Program-made: the position numbers and the translations under genes
Shown: positions 25,595 to 33,840 of the stretch, piece after piece
Numbering within the stretch: the stretch's first letter is position 1
How the letters are laid out: each line of letters starts with the position of its first letter
Source: Mycobacterium sp. AZCC_0083
Lineage (GTDB): Bacteria > Actinomycetota > Actinomycetes > Mycobacteriales > Mycobacteriaceae
NCBI RefSeq assembly: GCF_014202335.1
Contig: NZ_JACHGP010000017.1
Coordinates: forward strand, 1-64,000
Reading direction: 5' to 3'
DNA: 64,000 nucleotides
The notes under the pieces: generated by a model
Seen by the model: the letters and a program-made list of their open reading frames with translations, nothing else
Told to the model about the DNA's origin: nothing
The model's database searches: none

Positions 25595-25978
25595 TGACCG
25601 CACCGGCAGGGAGCATCAGCCGGCTCACCCGGCCGGCAGCCCACTTCGACACGCCTGCGGTTAGCGATCGATCAGTCTGGGGCGAGCCATCTCGTGCCTG
25701 GTGTGTAGGCGCATATCGCCGATCCCGAAACGGCGGCGTGGCGGAACTGAGCGGAGAAGCTCAACAACAATCAGGGCGTTGCCGCCGAAGAAACCGACAG
25801 CTACTCCCAAACCACGCCCAACGACCAATCCCGTGTGGGACGGTCGCCCACGTGACCACGAATCACATGCAGAACGAAGGTCCCGTCATGAAGGCAACGA
25901 CGCACCCTGAAACCCCGCCGCCGCAATCGCTCTGGCTGCGTTCGCCATATCCGGCCTTGACCATCGATAGCTGCAACC
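25595..25978. other. Region with an uncertain open frame
   Basis: A plus-strand frame runs from 25594 (MTAPAGSISRLTRPAAHFDT) to 25998 with ATGA-type contact to the gene before, which would fit a phage-like cluster. Its middle is Arg/Gln-rich with no recognisable domain, and it overlaps the next gene. I do not call it as a gene. Confidence 0.3.
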
Positions 25979-26167
25979 ATGTGGACTCTCACCACTAGTG
26001 ACGGCCGGCGGGTAACCGATGTCCGCTCGGAGATAGATGCACGCCGTATCGTCCACGCGCTGGGCACTACACAGCTACGCGGTCCCTATTCCTGGGACGT
26101 TGTCGACGACCAAGGGCACTGGTTTGTCGCTGAGATCGGGCATCGATTCGGAGGCGGTTGGCAATGA
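25979..26167 (+). CDS. Hypothetical protein (62 aa), phage-type gene cluster
   Basis: A small soluble protein with balanced composition: MWTLTTSDGRRVTDVRSEID, then RGPYSWDVVDDQGHWFVAEIG. No known domain is recognised. Its stop codon overlaps the ATG of the next gene (ATGA at 26164-26167), and the GGAGG near its end serves that gene, so the two are translationally coupled. Not obviously a remnant. Confidence 0.55.
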   Translation: MWTLTTSDGRRVTDVRSEIDARRIVHALGTTQLRGPYSWDVVDDQGHWFVAEIGHRFGGGWQ

Positions 26168-26379
26168 TTGTCGGACGCAATCCGCGTAATCCGGTTATCG
26201 GCGATACCGTGCTGCTGCGGGCGGGCAATACGCGCGGTGTCGGCACGATCGTTGACACGAACGAGGTTAGGTACAAAGTCTATTGGCGCAATGGGAGAGG
26301 CATGCTTTCGTGGCATGCCCGCGGTGAGCTGACCGTCCCCCGACTCGACTATGACAGCGCACGTGGCAGTCACGATTGA
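26164..26379 (+). CDS. Hypothetical SH3/KOW-like small protein (71 aa)
   Basis: The segment VIGDTVLLRAGNTRGVGTIVDTNEVRYKVYW has the beta-rich, Gly-punctuated look of KOW/SH3-like nucleic-acid-binding domains (quoted as GDTVLLRAGNTRGVGTIVD). GGAGG lies nine bases before the ATG, so 26164 is preferred to a TTG two codons upstream. It overlaps the preceding gene by four bases. Function unknown. Confidence 0.55.
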   Translation: MIVGRNPRNPVIGDTVLLRAGNTRGVGTIVDTNEVRYKVYWRNGRGMLSWHARGELTVPRLDYDSARGSHD

Positions 26380-26427
26380 ACGTCGAATGCTCGGCACTCT
26401 CGGCTGCTGCTTTCGAAAATCCATGCG

Positions 26428-26910
26428 GTGCTCCTGGATTCGCGCCGCGCTGGGCTCCGGCACTGGGCGGAATACGAGCGGGTGGTAACCGTGGCGGCAA
26501 TTGTGCAAGAAACCGACTTGGCATGGGCGCTCGCTGAGGCCGTAAAGCCGCACCTGAGCGCCCTTGAACGTAACCACATCTTCGGATCAATCGGCGCCGG
26601 TGACACATTCCCAGCGATTCGCCATCTGATCAAATCGGTCGCCATTAAGCGCATCCCCCTGCGACCCGATCTGGTGCAACAGTGCACAACGTGGTTGCAC
26701 GCTTACGTTGGGCACAACGACGAGCGGTACCTTCGTCGCCTCATCGACGACTATTTGGTTCCATACTCGATGAACGTTCCGAGAGCGGTACGGGTCAACC
26801 GCCTGCCAACCACGTCGAAACCCGGTCAGATGATTGCCCTGACGGCGCAACGTCATCGGTTTGGGTCCGCAACCGATGGCGGCGTCGGCATCAGCCGCGG
26901 AACCGGCTGA
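26428..26910 (+). CDS. Hypothetical protein (up to 160 aa)
   Basis: From about residue 18 the product looks like a real helical protein: VTVAAIVQETDLAWALAEAV, LIKSVAIKRIPLRPDLV and LRRLIDDYLVPYSMNV. No family is recognised. The GTG at 26428 is only one possibility; a GTG about 18 codons later may be the true start. It closes the cluster of small phage-type genes before the second fadD locus. Confidence 0.5.
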   Translation: MLLDSRRAGLRHWAEYERVVTVAAIVQETDLAWALAEAVKPHLSALERNHIFGSIGAGDTFPAIRHLIKSVAIKRIPLRPDLVQQCTTWLHAYVGHNDERYLRRLIDDYLVPYSMNVPRAVRVNRLPTTSKPGQMIALTAQRHRFGSATDGGVGISRGTG

Positions 26911-27095
26911 GCGTGTGCATCTTGTCCGTCAGGTCCAACGCGGCGACGTTGTAGGCCTCCGCGAACGTCGGGTAGTTGAATGCCGCATCCACGAGATAGC
27001 TCCTTCGGAACGTCCGGTCGCAAGGTTGCGCTCCTCCGGGTCTGGCCGACGTGGCCGTTCAGGCAGCGTTTCACTGCGCGCTGCACGTATTTGCC

Positions 27096-27119
27096 ATTGA
27101 CTTGTATATACTGTTTACT
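27096..27119 (+). promoter_or_regulatory. Island operator, site I (second fadD locus)
   Basis: ATTGACT and GTTTACT around a 10-base TA-rich spacer (TGTATATACT). As at site A, it ends 9 bases before the ATG of a fadD reading frame. It probably now controls the downstream decarboxylase. Confidence 0.65.
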
Positions 27120-27128
27120 GGTGTGAAT

Positions 27129-27490
27129 ATGAAGGACGACCTGCTGCGCAACCCCAACCACACCGGTCACCTGCTGGCAAGCGCGCTGAAGCGCCACCGA
27201 GACAAGCCAGTGCTGTTCCTCGGCGACACCACTCTGACGGGCGGCCAGCTCGCCGATCGAATCAGCCAGTACATAAGGGCTTTCGGGGCGCGAGGTGGAA
27301 GACGTTGTCGCCGAACATCCCTCGGTGGCCCAGGTGTGCGTGATCGGGACACCCGACGGGAAGTGGGGCGAAGCCGTCACCGCTGTCGTGGTGCTGCGGC
27401 CCGATGTCCCAGCGGACGAGGCGGCCGTCGCGGCGTTGACCGCAGAGGTCCAGGCAACCCGGTTCGAGAGCCGGTATTCACATCGAAGTC
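27129..27490 (+). pseudogene. Gutted second copy of the acyl-CoA synthetase gene
   Basis: The first 57 codons (MKDDLLRNPNHTGHLL, FLGDTTLTGGQLADRISQYI) match the intact fadD at 1457. At about 27288 the sequence jumps, with a frame change, to the C-terminal part (VEDVVAEHPSVAQVCVIGTP, KWGEAVTAVVVLRPD), corresponding to about 2752-2910 of fadD. The entire adenylate-forming core, about 435 codons, is missing, and the last part with the catalytic lysine is also gone. It cannot encode a ligase. The operator and start survive, so it acts at most as a leader for the decarboxylase that follows. Confidence 0.9.
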
Positions 27491-27501
27491 AGGGAAGCAC
27501 A

Positions 27502-29193
27502 ATGACAACCGCTACCACCTCGACAACTGTCGGCTCCTACCTGGCGACGCGGCTGGTGCAGCTTGGCGTCGGCCACCTTTTCGGGCTGCCCGGTGATTAC
27601 AACCTGACGCTTCTCGACGAATTGCTCGCCGTAGAGGGCATCGACTGGTCGGGATCGACGAACGAGCTCAATGCCGCCTACACCGCGGACGGATACGCCC
27701 GGGTGGGTGGTCGCCTCGGTGCACTCGTCACTGCCCACGGGGTGGGCGAGTTGTCGGCCATCAACGGTATCGCCGGCAGTTACGCCGAAGACGTACCCGT
27801 GGTGCACATAGTCGGCATGCCATCGCGTGCGGCGATCGAGCGTCGCGCCCCGCTGCACCACACCTTGCTCGACGGTGATTTCCTGCGGTTCGCGCGGATG
27901 TCCCGTGAAGTCACTGCGGCGCAGGCGATCCTGGATCCGCGCACCGCAGCGCAGGAGATCGACCGGGTCCTGCAGGTCGCACTGGACACGAGCAAGCCCG
28001 TCTACATCGGCGTGCCGGTTGACGTCGCGAACGCGCCGGTTCTCGGTGCGCCGTTGCGGATCCCCTTGCGGTGCATGGGCAGTGAGCCTGGCGCGGTCGA
28101 GGCGTTCCGCAAGGCCCTCGGACGTCGTTTCGCCGGCGAGAAGGGGATCACCGTGCTGGCGGGGCCACGCATCCATCGCCGGGGACTGGAGGCGATGGTG
28201 GCCGAACTCGCCGGACTGCCCGGGGTCCGGGTGGCGTCCCAGCCTGGATCGAAGGCGCTGCTGGATGAGGACCACCCGGCCAGCCTGGGCACGTATTCCG
28301 GCGCCGCGACCCGGTCGGACGAGGCCCGAGACGCGATCGACAACGGTTCTCTTCTGGTCCTGGCCGGAACGGTGGAGAGCGACTTCACCACCGGATCCTT
28401 CACCCATCGCTATGACTCTGCCCTCGCGGTGGAGCTTGCGGTCGATCACGCGCGGATGGGGCGGGCGGTGTACCCCGGTGTGCGGCTGGAGGACTCGCTG
28501 CAGGTCCTGCAGCAGCTGGTGAGCAACAGCCAGTTCGCCGACGCCAGTGCGATCGCGGCCACGGCGCGCGCGTCCGTCCCCGTCGGGAACTTTGACGAAC
28601 TTCTGAACCACGAACGATTCTGGGCACGGGTGCAGGACTGGCTTCCGGCGTCGACGACAGTGGCAGCCGAAATCGGGACGGCGCTCTACGGCGTGCTCGG
28701 TCTCCGGCTGCCACCAGAGTCCGACCTGATCGCCCAGCCGGTGTGGTCGTCGATCGGATACACCCTGCCGGCCGTGCTCGGCGCCGCGTTGGCCCGGCCC
28801 GATCGGCGACCGGTCCTCTTCATCGGGGACGGCTCGGCGCAGCTGACCGTGCAGGAGCTCGGGACGTTCTATGCCCGCGGTATCCGGCCGGTCGTGTTCG
28901 TGCTCAACAACGACGGCTACACGGTCGAACGACTGCTCCAGAGTCCAAACGCCGACTATCAGGACATCGTCCAGTGGAACTGGACAGAGCTGCCCGCTGC
29001 CCTTGGTGGTACCGATGTATGCACCGCGAAGGTCCGAACCGTCGGCGAGCTGGGGGCCGCCCTCCACGGCGCCTCGGACCCCGAACACGCTTGGTTCATC
29101 GAAGTAGTGCTGCCGCGGATGGACTTACCGCACCTGCTTATGGAATTCGCCCGTGGGAAGAGGGCAACCAAGTCGACGCCATCGGAGGATTGA
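27502..29193 (+). CDS. ThDP-dependent 2-oxo-acid decarboxylase (563 aa)
   Basis: All three domains of the pyruvate/indolepyruvate/branched-chain 2-oxo-acid decarboxylase family are present. The cofactor-activating Glu is in STNELNAAYTADGYAR, the decarboxylase HH pair in APLHHTLLDGD, and the ThDP/Mg motif runs from GDGSAQLTVQE to FVLNNDGYTVE. Length matches the mycobacterial Kdc enzyme. It converts a 2-oxo acid to an aldehyde and CO2. AGGGAAGC lies just before the ATG at 27502. It follows a destroyed fadD and operator I; a fragment of its duplicate survives at 3081-3162. Confidence 0.92.
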   Translation: MTTATTSTTVGSYLATRLVQLGVGHLFGLPGDYNLTLLDELLAVEGIDWSGSTNELNAAYTADGYARVGGRLGALVTAHGVGELSAINGIAGSYAEDVPVVHIVGMPSRAAIERRAPLHHTLLDGDFLRFARMSREVTAAQAILDPRTAAQEIDRVLQVALDTSKPVYIGVPVDVANAPVLGAPLRIPLRCMGSEPGAVEAFRKALGRRFAGEKGITVLAGPRIHRRGLEAMVAELAGLPGVRVASQPGSKALLDEDHPASLGTYSGAATRSDEARDAIDNGSLLVLAGTVESDFTTGSFTHRYDSALAVELAVDHARMGRAVYPGVRLEDSLQVLQQLVSNSQFADASAIAATARASVPVGNFDELLNHERFWARVQDWLPASTTVAAEIGTALYGVLGLRLPPESDLIAQPVWSSIGYTLPAVLGAALARPDRRPVLFIGDGSAQLTVQELGTFYARGIRPVVFVLNNDGYTVERLLQSPNADYQDIVQWNWTELPAALGGTDVCTAKVRTVGELGAALHGASDPEHAWFIEVVLPRMDLPHLLMEFARGKRATKSTPSED

Positions 29194-29831
29194 TCGGCTG
29201 GTAGGGGAGGCATCGAACCAGGGAGCGCTACCGATCCGGTCGCCCAGGCGTTCTACGGCTCGCCAATCGCTACTCGGCCGCCTTGAGCAGTTCTTCGGAG
29301 ACCGTCCACAGTCGGTCGGTGTTCGCCGGGTCGCCGATACTCGGTGGTTGCCTTTGCGGGAGACCGGGGTGGCGCGGGTGCACTGGGTACTGGGTTGGGT
29401 GCGCCGCGGTGATTCGCCGCGCGAGCGGCAGGCAGTTGACGCGCCGTTGCGATTTGTCGTTCACTTTCGCGAGTGGCACACCCGCAAATGCCGTATGGCC
29501 CGCGCCTCGCGGGATAGCCGGACGGCGACTCTGGGCAGGGTCGGCGCCGTCGTGGAGGGGCCTTTGCAGTGGTTGCAGAGATAGATGGTCGGCTGAGCGG
29601 CCCTGCGCCCGGCCGGAACACATCCCGGGGTGGTGGGTGCCTGATGGTGTCTGGTTGTGCGGCGACCCTATCGAGTGTTAGTCAGCGGGCCGCGGCCGAT
29701 CCGGACCGTGGCGCGCCGCCCGGCGGGTGCCTGGCGGGTGCTCGGTTTGTCGATTAGCGGATGGCTGCCAGGCGGAGATTCTGCGGACCTACGGGGCTGC
29801 CGAGCAGATCCTGACCGGCAACGGCAAGGTG
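29194..29831. other. Decayed region with an SDR 3'-end fragment
   Basis: Bases 29266-29333 repeat, with one mismatch in 68, the 3' end of the SDR gene at 34.9 kb (minus strand; LWTVSEELLKAAE). Beyond this the stretch holds Arg/Gly-rich open frames on both strands with no recognisable protein. It appears to be rearranged, decaying sequence. Confidence 0.6.
29266..29333 (-). repeat. 68-bp copy of the SDR gene 3' end
   Basis: Direct repeat of 34892-34959, differing at one base (T/C in CGGTGTTC versus CGGCGTTC). It covers the last 15 or so codons and the stop of the SDR gene; similarity continues more weakly about 30 bases beyond the stop. The rest of the gene is absent. Confidence 0.85.
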
Positions 29832-30410
29832 TTACCAAGGTGGCGTTCCCGCTCCGATTAGGCCGGCGACGTCCGAATGCGAGGCGTTCGAGAACGCATG
29901 GGGCACTCCGCTATCGAACCGAGCGCAGCTCCCGGTCGTCAGCAGATGCTGCTGAGCGCCCAGATGCAGGTACACGTCGCCGAAGAGGACGTAGACGAAC
30001 TCCTCTCCCGGATGGGCGATGGGATCGTCGGTATATCCGGCCCCGGCATCGAACATGATGCGGTAGGGCTGCAAGCTGTGCTCTCCGTGTGATCCCACGA
30101 GGGTGTAGTGCACGCCGCGGCCGCGGCGGATGGATGTCGCTCCGAGGTCCGCGGGTTGGCTGATCTCCAGAGGTCGGGCCTCGACGCTGGGCGCTTCCTC
30201 GTTGGTCAGCAGGTCAGAGACACTCATTCCGAGGCTTTTTGCCACCGACTGCAGTCGTTGCAATGAGATGCCGGCAATTCCACGTTCGAGTTCGGACAAG
30301 GTCGACGGGCTGACCTGCAGCAGGCTGGCCTGTTCGCGGAGGCTCAGGCCCCGCATCTTTCGCATCTCACGTAGGCGCCTACCGATGGCCGGGGTGAGGT
30401 CAGAATTCAC
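29832..30410 (-). CDS. XRE-cupin transcriptional regulator (192 aa)
   Basis: A lambda-repressor-like helix-turn-helix (about residues 8-65: RRLREMRKMRGLSLREQA, VSPSTLSELERGIAGIS) joined to a C-terminal cupin domain (about 110-185, with HPGEEFVYVLFGDVYLHLG). Such regulators often sense the amine or amino acid handled by the neighbouring operon. AGGAGA lies seven bases before the GTG start. It is divergent from the PLP enzyme gene, and the spacer carries three copies of an ACCGAACA-type half-site, a likely operator for control of both directions. Confidence 0.9.
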   Translation of the reverse strand: MNSDLTPAIGRRLREMRKMRGLSLREQASLLQVSPSTLSELERGIAGISLQRLQSVAKSLGMSVSDLLTNEEAPSVEARPLEISQPADLGATSIRRGRGVHYTLVGSHGEHSLQPYRIMFDAGAGYTDDPIAHPGEEFVYVLFGDVYLHLGAQQHLLTTGSCARFDSGVPHAFSNASHSDVAGLIGAGTPPW

Positions 30411-30473
30411 GGCCGTCTCCTGATCAGTCGATGCGCTGTTGACTTCAGTCGACGGCTACTCTACCGTCCCCTT

Positions 30474-30514
30474 TACCGAACACTTACGTATCATTTGTTC
30501 GGTATAGCCGAACA
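30474..30514. promoter_or_regulatory. Probable XRE-cupin operator with three half-sites
   Basis: TACCGAACA (30474-30482), its inverse TGTTCGGTA (30496-30504) and CCGAACA (30508-30514) lie in a row. The last two form a close inverted repeat with a 5-base centre. The cluster ends 18 bases before the ATG of the PLP enzyme and 64 bases from the regulator start. Confidence 0.7.
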
Positions 30515-30532
30515 GAATCGAGGGCTCCGGGT

Positions 30533-31570
30533 ATGCCGTGCACGCGAGCCCAACTGCTCAAAGCGCTGGCCGATCATCCCCGCCTTTCCCTGGCCAATCT
30601 GCCGACACCCCTGACCTACGCCGCGCGATTCTCCGCCGCGGTAGGCGGCGACGTCTGGATCAAACGTGACGACCTGACCGGCCTAGCGCTGGGCGGCAAT
30701 AAGGCGCGAAAGATCGAGTACATCTTCGGCAATGCCGTTGAGCGGGGCGATATCGACACCGTGGTGACCGTCGGAGCTCCGCAGTCCAACCATGCCCGAA
30801 GTGTCGCTGCGGCAGCATGTCTGGCGGGATGGGACTGCCACTTGGTGTTGGGGGGCGCCCGGCCTTCTCGACCCAGCGGCAACCTCTCCCTCGACGTCGC
30901 GCTCAACGCTGAATTGCATTTCGCCGGAACACACGATTGGGACGAGCTGGAAACCATCGCTCGATCCCTCATCGACGAACTCGCCGCCGCGGGTCGCCGA
31001 GCGTTGATGATCCCGGTGGGTGGCTCGACACCCATCGGAGCGCTCGGCTTTGTCGCGGCCTATCTCGAGTTGCTCGAGCAACTCGACGAACATGGGATTG
31101 CACCGGAATCGATCATGCACGCCACGTCGACGGGCGGAACACAGGCGGGTCTCGACTTCGCACACCGTGTCCTTGCCGAAGGCCCGCAGGTGATCGGCGT
31201 CGGAGTCGCCAAGACCCAGACCGACCTTGCTCGAGACGTCGTCACGATCGAGGGCGGCCTGCACACCTTGCTCGGCGCGGATCCAGGCGTCGTCGAACCC
31301 ACCGTTCTGCGCGGATACCTGGGTGAGGCGTACGCCGTTCCCACAACCGGCGGACAGGCCGCATTCGATCTGTTGGCAAAAAATGAAGCAGTGCTAACCG
31401 ATTCGGTGTACAGCGCCAAAGCGCTGCACGCCGTAGTCGACCGGGCAGCCAAAGTCGACGGCCCGATCGTGTTCTGGCACACCGGGGGCATCCCGGCGCT
31501 GTTCTCCGACACCGCCGGGGTCACCGCCTGGCGACAGACCGACCCCCCACCAACGCCCATCCACTCCTGA
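30533..31570 (+). CDS. PLP-dependent D-cysteine desulfhydrase / ACC-deaminase family enzyme (345 aa)
   Basis: A fold-type II PLP enzyme. The cofactor lysine is in LALGGNKARKIEY (about residue 60) and the family signature VGAPQSNHARSVAAAA follows; the late FWHTGGIPALF is also typical. The group includes D-cysteine desulfhydrase, 1-aminocyclopropane-1-carboxylate deaminase and L-cysteate sulfo-lyase, all beta-eliminating or deaminating small amino acids. An amino-acid permease gene follows after 14 bases, so the substrate is probably imported. The spacer operator suggests control by the divergent XRE-cupin protein. Confidence 0.9.
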   Translation: MPCTRAQLLKALADHPRLSLANLPTPLTYAARFSAAVGGDVWIKRDDLTGLALGGNKARKIEYIFGNAVERGDIDTVVTVGAPQSNHARSVAAAACLAGWDCHLVLGGARPSRPSGNLSLDVALNAELHFAGTHDWDELETIARSLIDELAAAGRRALMIPVGGSTPIGALGFVAAYLELLEQLDEHGIAPESIMHATSTGGTQAGLDFAHRVLAEGPQVIGVGVAKTQTDLARDVVTIEGGLHTLLGADPGVVEPTVLRGYLGEAYAVPTTGGQAAFDLLAKNEAVLTDSVYSAKALHAVVDRAAKVDGPIVFWHTGGIPALFSDTAGVTAWRQTDPPPTPIHS

Positions 31571-31584
31571 CCCAAGGAACATTC

Positions 31585-33051
31585 ATGAGCACACCATCGG
31601 ACGCCGACGTTGAACAGTTCGGCTACAAGCAGCAATTCGACCGCACGCTGAAGTCGTTCAGCTCGTTCGCGGTCGGATTCTCCTTCATCTCGATCACCAG
31701 CGGCATCTTCACCACCTTCGCCTTCCTGTTGGCGACGTCGGGTCCGAGAGGACTGTGGATGTGGATCCCGGCCGCGATCGGGCAGCTGCTCATCACACTC
31801 GTCTACGCGCATTTCGCCGCCCGCATCCCCCTGGCCGGGTTCTCCTACCAATGGGCCTCCCGACTTGCTGGCCCCAAAGTCGGGTGGATTTTCGGCTGGC
31901 TGTCCTACGCGTTCCTCGCAGTGGTTGTGGTGGCGACCAACTACGGCTTCGTGACCCAGGCCCTGATGCCGCTGCTGCACATCGCACCCAGCTTGCACGT
32001 CGCCGAAGCGCTGACGATCGCAGTGGCAGCCATTGAGGCTGGCGTCATCATCTTCGGGACGAAACTCGCTGCGCGTATCAATGCCGCTGCGGTGGTGACC
32101 GAGATCGTCGGAGTCGCCGGACTGACGATCGTGCTGCTTGTCGTGGCACTGGCCGGCGGCAAAGGTGATCTGGCCAATCTGACCTCCACCGGTGTGGTGC
32201 CCGAGGGCTCCGGTTACTACGGCTTCAACGGGCCGTTCATGCTTGCCGTTCTCCTCGGCGCGTTCACTATCGTGGGCTTCGAATCCATCGCAAACCTCGC
32301 CGAAGAGACCCAGAATCCGACCAAGGTTGTTCCGAAAGCGATGATGAGGGCGACCGCAGCGTCCGGTGCGCTCGGGTTGCTGTTCCTGATCGCGCTGGTC
32401 GTGGCGATGCCCAACGTCATCGACATCAGCAACAGCGCGACCCCGATCACCGACATCATGCAGGCTCAGCTCGGCAGTGTGGTGGCCAACATCTTCCTCG
32501 TCATCTTCGTCATCTCACTGTTCGCCAACTCATTGATCATCATGATGAGCGGATCGCGGATGGTCTTCGCCATGGCACGCGACAAGCGTTTCCCGGCAAG
32601 CCGACTGTTCTCCACCGTGGCCCGCCGCACCGACAGCCCGATCGCCGCGACACTGCTCATCTTCGCCGGACTGGTCGTCATCATGCTCGCCGTAGGAAAC
32701 CAGACCACCGCGCTGAGCAACCTGTTCACCGCCGCCACCATCCTGCCCGCCATCATCTATCTCGCCACGGTCATCCTGTTCGCCGTGACGAAGGACAGAC
32801 TGCCCATGGCAGACGATGTCTTCACCCTTGGCCGGTCCGCGCCATACGTCGTCGGCGCATCGCTGGTGTGGCTGGCCTTCGAGCTGAGTGCCCTTCTGTT
32901 GCCCGAGAACTTCCGCACCGCCGTGATCATCGCAGCGGTCGTTTTGGGGATCGGGATTCTGGTGTTCATCGGCTACCTGATCTTTGCGCCCGAGGCGCTC
33001 ACCGAGGAGCCCGGCGGTGTGCTCACCGACGACCAACCCGTGGCCTCGTAA
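31585..33051 (+). CDS. APC-superfamily amino-acid permease (488 aa)
   Basis: About twelve hydrophobic helices, with the APC consensus start FAVGFSFISITSGIFTTFAF and FTIVGFESIANLAEETQNPT around residues 225-245, a signature of the amino acid/choline transporter branch. It should import an amino acid or amine by proton coupling in the inner membrane. AAGGAAC lies just before the ATG. It sits between the PLP enzyme and the SDR gene, so uptake and breakdown of one compound are encoded together. Confidence 0.92.
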   Translation: MSTPSDADVEQFGYKQQFDRTLKSFSSFAVGFSFISITSGIFTTFAFLLATSGPRGLWMWIPAAIGQLLITLVYAHFAARIPLAGFSYQWASRLAGPKVGWIFGWLSYAFLAVVVVATNYGFVTQALMPLLHIAPSLHVAEALTIAVAAIEAGVIIFGTKLAARINAAAVVTEIVGVAGLTIVLLVVALAGGKGDLANLTSTGVVPEGSGYYGFNGPFMLAVLLGAFTIVGFESIANLAEETQNPTKVVPKAMMRATAASGALGLLFLIALVVAMPNVIDISNSATPITDIMQAQLGSVVANIFLVIFVISLFANSLIIMMSGSRMVFAMARDKRFPASRLFSTVARRTDSPIAATLLIFAGLVVIMLAVGNQTTALSNLFTAATILPAIIYLATVILFAVTKDRLPMADDVFTLGRSAPYVVGASLVWLAFELSALLLPENFRTAVIIAAVVLGIGILVFIGYLIFAPEALTEEPGGVLTDDQPVAS

Positions 33052-33078
33052 CCTCCGCACCGAAGACTAGGACACCTC

Positions 33079-33840
33079 ATGGGACTGCTGGACCACAAGA
33101 TCGTCCTCATCACCGGGGCGGCCGGCGGAATCGGCTCCGCCACCGCCGACGTCGTTTACGAACAGGGCGCCACCGTCATACCGACGGGTCGTGACGATAG
33201 CGAACTCGCCGCCCTTTCGGCGGTGCGTGACGACGCCCGCTGGCACCCCATCCAGCTGAACGTCACAGACGAAGCCAGCGTCAACCGCGGCTTCGCGGAC
33301 GCGCTCGCGCAATTCGGACGCCTCGACGGCCTCGTCAACAACGCCGGCGTGCTTATCCCCAACGACGTCCCGTCCAGCACGCTGGCCGAATTTGACGCAA
33401 TCTTCGGCGTGAACGTCCGCGGAACGTACCTGTGCTGTCGGGCCGCGCTGCCCATCATGATCGAGCAGCACACAGGATCGATTGTGAACGTCGGTTCCAT
33501 CAACTCGATCGGCGCCGAAAAGAAACTTGCCCTCTACGCCGCGAGCAAAGGTGCCATCCTGATGCTCACCAAGGCCATCGCGCTGGACCACGCGCACCAG
33601 GGCGTGCGCGCCAACGTCGTCTGCCCGGGCTTCGTCGATACCGCACTCAATGTCCCTCATTACGAGATGCTCGGCGGCCGAAGCGAGCTTGAACGATCCC
33701 TCGCCGACTTTCAACCCATCGGGCGTCCGATCGAAACCCGCGAGATCGCGGAGCCGATCGCATTCCTACTCTCCGACGCATCAAGTGCCATGACGGGTTC
33801 AGCGATGCTCGTCGACGGCGGCGTGCTAGCCAAGGCGTGA
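33079..33840 (+). CDS. Short-chain dehydrogenase/reductase (253 aa)
   Basis: Classical SDR with TGAAGGIG (residues 11-18), NNAG in LVNNAGVLIPND, catalytic Ser in VNVGSINSIG and Tyr-Lys in YAASKGAILM. The C-terminus SGSAMLVDGG is in the form TGSAMLVDGG. It follows the permease by 27 bases in the same operon and would oxidise or reduce a keto/hydroxy product formed after the PLP step. Substrate not determinable from sequence. Confidence 0.92.
   Translation: MGLLDHKIVLITGAAGGIGSATADVVYEQGATVIPTGRDDSELAALSAVRDDARWHPIQLNVTDEASVNRGFADALAQFGRLDGLVNNAGVLIPNDVPSSTLAEFDAIFGVNVRGTYLCCRAALPIMIEQHTGSIVNVGSINSIGAEKKLALYAASKGAILMLTKAIALDHAHQGVRANVVCPGFVDTALNVPHYEMLGGRSELERSLADFQPIGRPIETREIAEPIAFLLSDASSAMTGSAMLVDGGVLAKA

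Noticed and set aside
27478..29088. 536-codon open frame antisense to the decarboxylase
   Set aside because: It is the mirror of a high-GC gene with strong third-position GC bias; the plus-strand product has all family motifs and this one has none.
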